Origin: an uncultured Clostridia bacterium
Lineage (GTDB): Bacteria > Bacillota > Clostridia > Oscillospirales > Ruminococcaceae
Direction: 5' to 3'
Assembly (NCBI GenBank): GCA_947588805.1
Contig: CANPYR010000012.1
Location: forward strand, 1-49,031
Length of the DNA: 49,031 nt
The notes under the pieces are model-generated. The model saw only the letters and a list, made by a program, of their open reading frames with translations. It searched no databases and was not told the DNA's origin. Positions 42,609 to 49,031 of this stretch are shown here, one piece after another. A program made the position numbers and the translations under genes. The stretch's first letter is position 1. Each line of letters starts with the position of its first letter.

Positions 42609-42628
42609 GACATTATCAGTATAATGTC
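42609..42628 (+). repeat. Left inverted repeat, candidate recombination site
   Basis: GACATTATCAGTATAATGTC. Each site is itself two 8-bp arms (GACATTAT/ATAATGTC) around a 4-bp asymmetric core CAGT. On this side the palindrome extends to 12-bp arms (TTACGACATTAT, 42605-42632), so it can form a hairpin in the adhesin leader RNA. Confidence 0.85.
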
Positions 42629-42652
42629 GTAAAGCTATTTTTTTACCCACAT

Positions 42653-42681
42653 ATAATACTACGGAATTTTTCAAAAGTCAA
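42653..42681 (-). promoter_or_regulatory. Adhesin promoter inside the invertible segment
   Basis: On the minus strand TTGACT (42681-42676), 17-bp spacer, TATTAT (42658-42653). The expected start near 42646 gives a leader of about 72 nt that crosses the left inverted repeat. No comparable promoter is seen between that repeat and the gene. Confidence 0.85.
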
Positions 42682-42780
42682 TACCTTAAAATCACATATT
42701 AGCAATAAGCACAAGAAATATTAACTTTTTGTTCGCGCTTTGTGAAATTGGCATTTATGCCTTGAATTTTGATATTTAGA

Positions 42781-42835
42781 CATGGCAATCACACCATTTT
42801 GCCGTCAGGCTTTTTGAAATGGTGTATTTGCCATG
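42781..42835. repeat. Imperfect 20-bp inverted repeat inside the switch
   Basis: CATGGCAATCACACCATTTT (42781-42800) and the complement of CATGGCAAATACACCATTTC (42816-42835) flank a 15-bp loop. 17 of 20 positions match. It could be an accessory protein-binding site, an attenuator or the trace of a second recombination site. Confidence 0.75.
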
Positions 42836-42852
42836 CAATCTTTTAACTTGAA

Positions 42853-42878
42853 CCGCTGATCGCCTCAGCGGCTTTTTT
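42853..42878 (+). terminator. Terminator inside the invertible segment
   Basis: CCGCTGA-tcgcc-TCAGCGG followed by CTTTTTT. In the present orientation it stops plus-strand transcription. If the segment flipped it would lie at about 42637-42662 on the minus strand, just upstream of the adhesin gene, where it would block read-through. Confidence 0.85.
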
Positions 42879-42886
42879 GTTTCTAT

Positions 42887-42906
42887 GACATTATACTGAT
42901 AATGTC
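42887..42906 (-). repeat. Right inverted repeat, candidate recombination site
   Basis: GACATTATACTGATAATGTC is the exact reverse complement of the left site, including its asymmetric core (ACTG for CAGT). Outside the 20 bp the two sites diverge. It ends 5 bp before the recombinase stop codon. Confidence 0.85.
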
Positions 42907-42910
42907 TTTT

Positions 42911-43465
42911 TTATGTTACAAGCCCAAGAAGTTCAAGTCTCCGGCGGTGCTCCGCTCCGGAAGTCATTATATAGATGCGGGTGGTGTTGATTGAGGAATG
43001 ACCGAGTACGTCCGCGAGCTTTGAGATGTCCCGCTCGGCGGCGTAAAACGTCTTCGCGAACAGCCTGCGCAAGTTATGCGAAAAGACCTTTGTCGCGATT
43101 ACCCCCGCCGCCTTGCAGAGAGCTTTCATCTCCGCCCAGATGTTTCTCCGGTCGACCGGCCTGCCGCTTTTCGTGATGAAGACCGGTCCGGTCTTTATTT
43201 TTTGCTTTGCAATATACTCCCGAAGTTTCTTGCGCAGCTTCGAGGGTATTATAATAGTACGGGTTTTGTTCTTGCAGGAAACTTCGATCTCCCCTGCCCT
43301 GACCGCCTCGACTGTGAAATATCTGAGCTCAGAGACCCTTATCCCGGTCGAGCAGATCGTCTCCATTATCATTTTAAGCCGCGGGCTTGATTCTGCTGTC
43401 TCTAAGAGCCGAAGATATTTCCACCGTCCCAATCCTTTCCCCAATACATCTTGAAGTATAATCAA
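42911..43465 (-). CDS. Short tyrosine site-specific recombinase (catalytic domain only)
   Basis: This 184-residue protein, from a TTG at 43465, has the full active-site set: Arg43 (TGIRVSEL), Lys67 in the beta hairpin, His130 and Arg133 (SHNLRRLF), His156 (LGHSSINTTRIYI) and nucleophile Tyr165. Homologues in gut Firmicutes usually have about 300 residues with an N-terminal arm-binding domain. Here similarity starts around residue 14 and the DNA beyond belongs to a divergent HTH gene. This is either a 5' truncation or a FimB/FimE-like compact enzyme (about 200 residues). GAGGAG lies only 2 nt before the TTG, so the exact start is uncertain. It ends next to one of the inverted repeats and is the natural candidate to invert the segment. 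Confidence 0.85.
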   Translation of the reverse strand: MIILQDVLGKGLGRWKYLRLLETAESSPRLKMIMETICSTGIRVSELRYFTVEAVRAGEIEVSCKNKTRTIIIPSKLRKKLREYIAKQKIKTGPVFITKSGRPVDRRNIWAEMKALCKAAGVIATKVFSHNLRRLFAKTFYAAERDISKLADVLGHSSINTTRIYIMTSGAEHRRRLELLGLVT

Positions 43466-43484
43466 TACTCCTCACGCAACCATA

Positions 43485-43546
43485 GGTTGAATTATCTCAA
43501 AAAATTCTCTATTGTATTCAACCCATGTTTATGCTATAATTCAACC
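43485..43546 (+). promoter_or_regulatory. Promoter and putative operators of the HTH/ABC operon
   Basis: TTGTAT (43512-43517), 17-bp spacer, TATAAT (43535-43540). The 8-mer ATTCAACC occurs at 43516-43523 and 43539-43546, overlapping the -35 and -10 boxes, and inverted as GGTTGAAT at 43485-43492. Three copies in 60 bp suggest repressor sites, probably for the HTH protein encoded just downstream. Confidence 0.68.
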
Positions 43547-43570
43547 ATAATCTCAAAGGAGGTCATTTCG

Positions 43571-44467
43571 ATGTCAAATGAACTTAGCGAGCATATCGCG
43601 GCCTTGCGGAAATCCCGCGGGCTTACGCAAGAACAGTTAGGAAACATGGTGGGTGTATCCGCCCAGGCCGTGAGCAAATGAGAAAAGGGCGGTACACCGG
43701 ATGTGGAGCTGTTGCCTATCCTGTCACGGCAGTTGGGCGTGACTATCGACGCGCTTTTCGGCATGGACGGCGGGAAGCAGGTTGACCCGGTCGACGCGGT
43801 GGGCAGGTGGCTGCGGGGATTTCCTGCAAAGGAGCGGATAAATCAGTTCTGCCGGCTGGTTTGGTCCTCCAGAGAGCACTTCATATCAGACGAGTTCGGT
43901 GAGATTAACCTGCCCAGCTGGGGCTATCTTGATTCCTGCCAGATCGCCTCCGGCGACGTTACATATCAGCTTATGCTTTCGCAAATCGCGGTGGAGGGCG
44001 GCATTCTCTTTGACGTTCACGCCGAGGACCTGTCCTTCGTGACGCTCTGGCCAAGGCCCAAGGACGGCTGGGCGAAGTGGCTTGCGCCGAAGGAGGAATA
44101 CCGGCGGCTCTTTGGGCTTTTGGCAAAGCCGGGCTGCCTGGAGCTGGCGGAGTACATCTATAACCGGAAAATAGGCTGGTTCTCTGCAAGCGTCGTGACG
44201 AAGCATCTGCAAATGGCGCGGGAGACCGTGGAGGACCTGTTGGAGGAGCTTACGGAACTGGGGCTGGCGTCCTCCATGGAGCTTGAGCTGGAGGAGGGCG
44301 ACGCCAAAGTCTATGAGGTGTCAGAGCCTTGGAAGCTGATCCCTTTCCTGATGCTCGCCCGGACGCTGATGCAGTCCGAGTCAAACTATCTGCGGCTGTA
44401 CGCCCCGGTGCCGCTCTTTGGTCCGGATGAAAAATGGGAAGACGGGAAAAAAGAAATCTCGAAATGA
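43571..44467 (+). pseudogene. XRE-type HTH regulator interrupted by an in-frame TGA
   Basis: The ATG at 43571 follows AAAGGAGG. The HTH (LRKSRGLTQEQLGNMVGVSA) is followed by AVSK, then TGA at 43679-43681 (codon 37), then EKGGTPDVELLPILSRQLGV in the same frame. In this family the position is Trp (SKWEKG), so one TGG has become TGA. The rest encodes a sensor-like part and an ArsR-like winged helix (about 195-235), all open to 44467. TGA serves as the normal stop elsewhere in the window, including for this same frame, so recoding is unlikely. Without read-through only a 36-residue fragment is made. Regulators of this type usually control the adjacent ABC transporter. Confidence 0.82.
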
Positions 44468-44494
44468 CATGATTGATAGAAAGGAGCAGTAAAA

Positions 44495-46113
44495 ATGCGT
44501 TATTATTTGAAAAAATATTGGGTTGCAAATCTTTTGGCGATCCTGCCTGGGCTTTTGGTATGCGCCCTGCAGGTCGGAAACGATCTTTTGATGATTCGGT
44601 CCTTTGACTGCATCATCGACCGCAATCTGAGCGGCTTTATCTTTTGGATGTTGATGATGGCGGGCGCTTGGGTCCTTCTTTTGTGGATCGGCAGTCTGCG
44701 GGATTATTTCCAGGCCCGCGCCATCAGGGCTATGAACAACGCGGTCCGAAGGGACATGGCGGCGACGCTGCTTCATAAGTCCCATGTGGAGTTCCACGGG
44801 ACGGACACGGGGGAATACCTCTCATGGTTCGTGAGCGATGTAAATCAGATGGAGGATCTTGCATGGGATCCATTCTATCAGTGTGTGGATTACGCGGCCA
44901 CCGCCGTCTTCTGCGTCGTCGCTCTGCTGACGCTCCACTGGTCGCTGCTGGTGGCGGCGCTGGTCAATGCGGTCGTCATGCTGCTTGCCCCACAGCTTTT
45001 CACCAAGCGCATGGAGAAACTGGGCGAATCCTGTGAGACGGAGCAAGCCAAGGCCACGGGAAAGCTGAAGGATATTTTGTCCGGCTTCGATGTCCTGCGC
45101 TCCTTTGACCGGGAACAGCGCTTCCGTCAGAGCGCGGAGGTTGCCAGTGAACAGATAGAAAAGCCCAGGTTCAGATTGAGATATGTGAAGGCCTTTATAA
45201 CCGCCGGATTTGGCTGTGTAAACGTCGGCTGCCAGATACTGATAAATCTATTGATTGGCGTGCTGTCCATCCGGGGTGTGATTTTGCAGGGCGCCCTGAT
45301 GGGCGGGGGAATCTGGTCGGAGGTCTTTCCAACAGCGTCGGCAACCTGGCCCAGTACCTGCTGTCCTTCTCCTCCACTAAGCCGTATTTTGAGAAGATCA
45401 CCGTCCGCAGTGAAGAAACCAAAGGCGAAGAAAGCGGCGGCCTTGACGCTATAAAAAATGCCATATCCGTAAATAATCTGACATTTAAATATGACGAAAA
45501 AACGGTTTTGGAGAATATTTCTTTAACGTTTAAAAAAGGCGGGAAATACGCGCTCACCGGACCGTCCGGCTGCGGAAAATCCACGCTTTTGAAGCTGATT
45601 TTAGGCTGGCTGCCGGGCTACGATGGCAGCATAACATTTGACGGTTCCGACGCATGCGGATACACCCCGGAGCAGCTCGGAAAGCAGATGAGCTACATCG
45701 AGCAGAACGTTTTCCTGTTCAACACGACGATTCGCGACAACATCACTCTCGGCGAGGATTTCAGCGATGAGCAGATTGAAAAAGCCCTTCGCGCCAGCGC
45801 CTTGAGCTCCGATCTTGCCGAAATGCCGCAGGGACTTGACACGCCGGTCGGCGAGAACGGCAGCAACCTTTCCGGCGGCCAGAAGCAGCGAGTGGCGATT
45901 GCCCGCGCGCTTATCCACGACCGTTCGATTCTCCTCGTTGACGAAGGCACCAGCGCACTCGACCAAAAGAACGCGGGAATCGTCGAGGACAGCCTGCTTG
46001 ATAACCCTGATCTTACGCTGATTTTAGTCAGCCATCACCTCAGCCCGGAGAGAAAGGCGAGGTTTACGGGGGTATATAATTTGCAGGCGACGAGTGAAAA
46101 GATGACGGCGTGA
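44495..46113 (+). pseudogene. ABC exporter (permease-ATPase fusion) split by a one-base frameshift
   Basis: Frame 1 (44495 to about 45310) encodes the membrane domain with about six helices and DVLRSFDREQRF. From GALMGGG onward the reading must shift: the other frame continues as NLVGGLSNSVGNLAQYLLSF and leads into a complete ATPase domain with Walker A GPSGCGKST, signature LSGGQKQR, Walker B SILLVDEGTSALD and switch His LVSHH. The break lies at a G5 run (45304-45308); one more G would restore a protein of about 539 residues. Such exporters handle peptides, drugs or lipids. A start within the second part (45508, ATG) would give an ATPase alone. The lesion may be real decay, slippage or a consensus error. 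Confidence 0.85.
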
Positions 46114-46146
46114 TTTAAGGTTGGAGCGGAAAGAGGTTTATATGAA

Positions 46147-46181
46147 AGTACCCACTCTTTTTGGGAAGTGGGTACTCATTT
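46147..46181 (+). terminator. Terminator after the ABC exporter
   Basis: A perfect 10-bp stem, AGTACCCACT (46147-46156) with AGTGGGTACT (46167-46176), followed by CATTTT. Confidence 0.8.
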
Positions 46182-46591
46182 TAAGGGAAGAATCCAAAGA
46201 AAGCCGGTTTTGATGCTGCGGGGCTGCCCTCATCAAGAACAACCGATTCGGTTGCCCCGCAGACAAAACCCCGCGTTCATCAGAAACCGTCCGTTTCGTG
46301 GCACACGACTTTCCGTGAAAGTATAGTGTGTTATACCTTTTGCATTTGACTGCCCCGAGAAAAGGGCTTTGTGTATATAAAGCCCCCGGAAAAACAGACA
46401 TATTACTTCATTCTATGGGAATTTGCGAAAAAGGGTTGACAGGACCCAATATTTGCCTTCCAATGCTCCGCCACGTAATTCTGACCGTCTGTTCTCTGAC
46501 CTCTGTCTTCTTAATGCACTCCCCCTTGATTTTTTCCCGCATAAGTGATACAATAATAAAAAATACAACTCACCCGAAGGGAGGGAAAATT
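46182..46591. other. Intergenic region before the flippase gene, with a large imperfect hairpin
   Basis: Positions 46206-46270 fold as GGTTTTG...CAAAACC outside TGCGGGGC (46217-46224)...GCCCCGCA (46254-46261), with an inner AACCGATTCGGTT mini-palindrome, forming a 65-nt branched structure. A period-7 tract lies at 46478-46513. No gene is supported; an open frame running into the flippase from 46328 lacks a ribosome site. Confidence 0.55.
46526..46554 (+). promoter_or_regulatory. Promoter of the flippase operon
   Basis: TTGATT (46526-46531), 17-bp spacer, TACAAT (46549-46554), about 25 bp before the ribosome site. Confidence 0.83.
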
Positions 46592-48043
46592 TTGGCCGTA
46601 AACAGGCAGAGCTACAAACGTCTGTTCTCTAATACCGTTATCTTCGCTATCGGCTCCTTCGGCTCTAAGCTTTTGGTTCTTATACTCGTTCCGCTCTACA
46701 CCGCCGCCCTGAGCCCGGAACAGTACGGGACCGTAGATTTGGTCGCGCAGACCGCTAACATCCTCCTGCCGATCTTTACGCTTTCCGTCTCGGAAGCAGC
46801 GCTTCGCTTCGGGCTTGACGCAAAATCCCCCGAACAGCGCCGGACGGTCTATACCACATGCCTCGTAATAGTAGTGGCGGGACTTACTCTTATGGCGGCG
46901 ATTTTCCCTCTGCTCGCGCGCTTTGAATATCTTGACGGATTTACGATTATACTTTATATATATGTATGGACTGCGGCCCTGAAGCAGCTCAACGCCACCT
47001 ATACCAGGTCCCTTGAAAAGGTCAAGCTCTTCGCGTTTGACGGGATCCTGACTACTTTTTTGATGATAATTCTTAACATAATCTTCCTCTTAAAGCTTAA
47101 GTGGGGGATGACGGGATATCTTCTTGCGATAATTTTATCGGATCTCTCTTCAAGTATCTTTCTTTTTATCGCCGCGGGGCTCCGGCGTTATGTGGATCCG
47201 AAGAGATTCAGACTTTCAGCGCTTCGGGATATGCTCAGATACTGCGCGCCGCTCGTTCCGACTACGCTCCTCTGGCTCATCACTTCTATCTCCGACCGCT
47301 TTATCATAACATATTTTCACGGCGAAGCGATGAACGGGATAAATACCGTCGCGTATAAGATCCCGACGATAATAACAACGGTTTTCACGATGTTTTCGCA
47401 GGCGTGGAACATGTCCGCGATACAGGAAAACGGCTCGGAGGGAAGAGAGGAATTTTATACTTCGGTCTTTAAGCTGAACAGCTCCTTCATGTATCTTTTA
47501 GCGGCGGGGATACTTCTTATAAACCGCCCGCTCACCTATATCTGGGTGAATCCGAACTACCATGAAGCTATGCTTTACTCCCCGATACTGACGCTGGCGA
47601 CGGTGTTCACCTGTTTCAACGTATTTTTGGGCTCGGTATATATTGCGGAAAAAAAGACGAAGCGTTCCTTTATCACATCTCTCGCGGCGGGGATAATAAA
47701 CATAATCCTAAACTTTTTACTAATCCCGAAATTCGGGATCTACGGAGCCGCCGGAGCGACCTTCGCCGCATACTTCGCGGTGTTCTTCTTCCGTCTTTTC
47801 GATACCTCAAGAATAATCCGGTTCAGATATAACCTTGCAGCCATTCTTCTGAACACGGCCGTGCTTGTCGTGATGGCGCTTCTGAACCAGTTTTCGGGGT
47901 GGTATATATATCTCGGACTGGCGGCGCTTTTCATAGCGGAGCTTGCGGCGAACGCCGGAGAGCTTCTTAAAATAATACGTTTTGTAATACCCGAAAGGGT
48001 TCTCAAAAAAATACCTTTAATAAATAAAATATGTAAGGAGTAA
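46592..48043 (+). CDS. Polysaccharide/lipid-linked oligosaccharide flippase (MOP superfamily)
   Basis: The TTG at 46592, shortly after AGGGAGGG, gives 483 residues. The N-terminus SNTVIFAIGSFGSKLLVLIL with PLYTAALSPEQYGTVDL is the standard opening of Wzx/RfbX-like flippases. About 14 membrane helices follow, with PLVPTTLLWLITSISDRFII near residue 225 and PKFGIYGAAGATFAAYF near 380. The family moves lipid-linked glycan units across the membrane. No glycosyltransferases are adjacent, so the partner polymer is not indicated. The YdbC-like gene follows 6 bp after its stop and is probably co-transcribed. Confidence 0.92.
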   Translation: MAVNRQSYKRLFSNTVIFAIGSFGSKLLVLILVPLYTAALSPEQYGTVDLVAQTANILLPIFTLSVSEAALRFGLDAKSPEQRRTVYTTCLVIVVAGLTLMAAIFPLLARFEYLDGFTIILYIYVWTAALKQLNATYTRSLEKVKLFAFDGILTTFLMIILNIIFLLKLKWGMTGYLLAIILSDLSSSIFLFIAAGLRRYVDPKRFRLSALRDMLRYCAPLVPTTLLWLITSISDRFIITYFHGEAMNGINTVAYKIPTIITTVFTMFSQAWNMSAIQENGSEGREEFYTSVFKLNSSFMYLLAAGILLINRPLTYIWVNPNYHEAMLYSPILTLATVFTCFNVFLGSVYIAEKKTKRSFITSLAAGIINIILNFLLIPKFGIYGAAGATFAAYFAVFFFRLFDTSRIIRFRYNLAAILLNTAVLVVMALLNQFSGWYIYLGLAALFIAELAANAGELLKIIRFVIPERVLKKIPLINKICKE

Positions 48044-48049
48044 TCAAAA

Positions 48050-48310
48050 ATGGCTGAATTGAAGTATGAGATCAAGGAAACGATAGGGGTTTTGTCGGAG
48101 AATGCGAAGGGCTGGACGAAGGAGCTCAATAAGGTGAGCTGGAACGACTATCCGGCGAAGTATGATATCAGGGAGTGGAGCCCGGATCATTCAAGAATGG
48201 GGAAGGGAGTTACTCTGACTGATGAGGAGTTTGAGAATTTAGCGAAGCTTATCAGGGGCGAAGCGGTGGATTTAGAGGGAGACGACGTGGACGAGGGCGA
48301 GATTTTGTGA
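48050..48310 (+). CDS. YdbC-like protein (PC4-type ssDNA-binding fold)
   Basis: This 86-residue protein reads YEIKETIGVLSENAKGWTKE, then ELNKVSWNDYPAKYDIREWS, ending with an acidic tail (DLEGDDVDEGEIL). The WxKELNxVSWNxxPAKYDIRxWxPDHxxMGKGxTL pattern is that of the small YdbC family, known from structure to share the PC4 coactivator fold and bind single-stranded nucleic acid. A role in transcription or DNA repair is likely. AAGGAG precedes the ATG and the gene follows the flippase gene closely. A hairpin terminator lies downstream. Confidence 0.88.
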   Translation: MAELKYEIKETIGVLSENAKGWTKELNKVSWNDYPAKYDIREWSPDHSRMGKGVTLTDEEFENLAKLIRGEAVDLEGDDVDEGEIL

Positions 48311-48345
48311 GTAAGCGCAGGTGATAAGCGGAGAGGGGAGAGAGA

Positions 48346-48402
48346 GGAAATTAAAAAGGTTTCGCCGGGCTTTTAAGTAAAGACCGACGAAATCTTTTTT
48401 CC
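48346..48402 (+). terminator. Terminator after the YdbC-like gene
   Basis: A long imperfect stem AAAAAGGTTTCGCCGGGCTTT with AAAGACCGACGAAATCTTTTT around 48347-48400, ending in a T run, A/T-flanked and so possibly bidirectional. Confidence 0.75.
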
Positions 48403-48411
48403 GCTATTTTT

Positions 48412-49031
48412 GACCCCCTCCCAAATCTTGTGTAAACCTCCAAAGTGATGTATAATAGAGACACCACAATGGAGGTTTAATTATGAGCAGAAGAAATCGA
48501 AGCGCCGAAGAACAGGCACGCAGGGCAAAAATCAGAGAGCTGTTGCAGGAAAGCAACATCAGCAGCATGGAAGACATCCAAAATCTGTTCAAGGAGACGA
48601 TTGCAGAATTCATGGAAAACGGTCTTGACGCAGAACTTGAGGACGAACTCGGGTACTCGAGGTACGACTACAAGAGCAAGAACACAGACAACAGCCGAAA
48701 CGGTTATAGCAGAAAGAATTTGCGGACAAGTTTCGGTAATCGAAGCGGTCTTCCCGAGAACCGAGATACAGAACTGCATTGTCCATCAGCTCCGCAATTC
48801 AAGCAAATACGTCAGTTACAAAGATATCAAGGAGTTAATGAAAGATCTGAAAGCAGTATACGCCGCTGTAGACGAGCAATCCGCACTTGACGCATTAGAT
48901 GTCTTCTCGGAGAAGTGGGACAAGAAATACCCTAAGATTTCAAAGTCTTGGCGTGAGAACTGGGCGAATCTAAGCACCTATTTCAAGTTTCCGGAAGAGG
49001 TTCGTAGGCTTATCTACACGACGAACACAAT
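48412..49031 (+). mobile_element. IS256-family insertion sequence, left end, cut by the window
   Basis: The left end is probably the GACCCCCTCCCAAATCTTGT stretch at 48412-48431, which looks like an IS256-type terminal repeat. AAACCTCC (48434-48441) and GGAGGTTT (48471-48478) bracket a TATAAT promoter just before the transposase ATG at 48483. The right end is beyond the window. Confidence 0.75.
48483..49031 (+). pseudogene. IS256 (mutator-type) transposase with internal deletion and frameshift
   Basis: The N-terminal 80 or so residues are standard (AEFMENGLDAELEDELGYSR, NSRNGYSRKNLRTSFG). Right after TSFG, near 48735, the reading jumps to another frame that gives EAVFPRTEIQNCIVHQLRNS, KYVSYKDIKELMKDL and WANLSTYFKFPEEVRRLIYT, normally found some 190 residues further on. 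The first part of the DDE catalytic core, including the first two acidic residues, is therefore missing. The copy is a deletion derivative and should be inactive. It may still be moved in trans, or the join may be a misassembly of two copies. Confidence 0.85.

Larger units (their letters stand above)
42609..42906. promoter_or_regulatory. Putative invertible promoter segment (298 bp)
   Basis: The segment is bounded by exact 20-bp inverted repeats (42609-42628 and 42887-42906). It contains a strong minus-strand promoter facing the adhesin gene, an internal long inverted repeat and a plus-strand terminator near the other end. A tyrosine recombinase gene ends 5 bp beyond the right repeat. The size and design resemble the E. 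coli fim switch (314 bp, FimB/FimE). As assembled, the promoter points at the adhesin, the ON state. Confidence 0.8.

Noticed and set aside
41351..42724. A 457-codon plus-strand open frame opposite the adhesin N-terminus
   Set aside because: It is antisense to well-supported coding sequence, shows no family similarity, and its end runs through the left inverted repeat and promoter of the switch.
43679..43681. TGA read as tryptophan (alternative genetic code)
   Set aside because: TGA is the normal stop of several genes here, including the same HTH frame at 44467, the lipoprotein and the YdbC-like gene.
46328..46591. 88-codon N-terminal extension of the flippase
   Set aside because: It begins upstream of the promoter at 46526-46554 and is not typical of the family; the TTG at 46592 has a strong ribosome site.
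1..49031. tRNA genes
   Set aside because: A visual search for the T-loop consensus on both strands gave only chance partial matches and one inside RNase P RNA; no cloverleaf was found, though a tRNA scan was not run.

Overview
The window looks like one contig from a low- to mid-GC, Gram-positive, Clostridia-type anaerobe, probably a gut Oscillospiraceae/Ruminococcaceae relative. Supporting features are sortase and CnaB-type surface proteins, RNase M5, a DUF4860 pilus-like operon, AAAGGAGG ribosome sites with frequent TTG/GTG starts, and TTGACA-17-TATAAT promoters. No species is claimed. The contig begins inside the 5' end of a 16S rRNA gene (minus strand) and ends inside an IS256-type transposase, so repeats probably broke the assembly at both ends.

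Layout. 1-560: 16S start, leader and two rRNA promoters. 560-7044 (minus): comEC, holA, a palindromic MITE-like element, rnmV, an MBOAT acyltransferase and its DHHW partner. 7599-11050 (plus): a BvgS-like hybrid kinase, RNase P RNA and a lipoprotein. 11293-15001 (minus): ridA, threonine ammonia-lyase, DUF2752 and zinc-ribbon/DUF4234 membrane proteins. 15422-17827 (plus): a large membrane-anchored LysM/G5/M23 protein. 18171-22439 (minus): an orphan solute-binding lipoprotein, an SH3 protein and a divergent MBOAT homologue that appears to have lost its catalytic residues. 22984-23310: a decayed AP2-type gene.

23364-43465 (minus) is the centrepiece. A short tyrosine recombinase is followed by a 298-bp segment bounded by exact 20-bp inverted repeats. 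Inside lies a well-formed promoter aimed at a 4369-residue repeat adhesin. The adhesin is followed by a transglutaminase-like lipoprotein, a cluster of hairpins, a compact type-IV-pilus-like operon (PilC/GspF-like protein, four small membrane proteins, PilT) and a class B sortase. I read this as a fim-like phase-variable switch, shown here in the ON orientation, controlling a giant isopeptide-type adhesin and perhaps its downstream lipoprotein. This is inference from sequence architecture.

43571-46113 (plus) holds an HTH regulator and an ABC transporter, each broken by one lesion (an in-frame TGA and a one-base frameshift). 46592-48310 holds a polysaccharide flippase and a YdbC/PC4-like protein. 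The intergenic DNA is rich in short dispersed repeats, including a period-7 TTAGAAR/TCAGAAG family found at nine places and a 125-bp two-hairpin repeat with two good copies.
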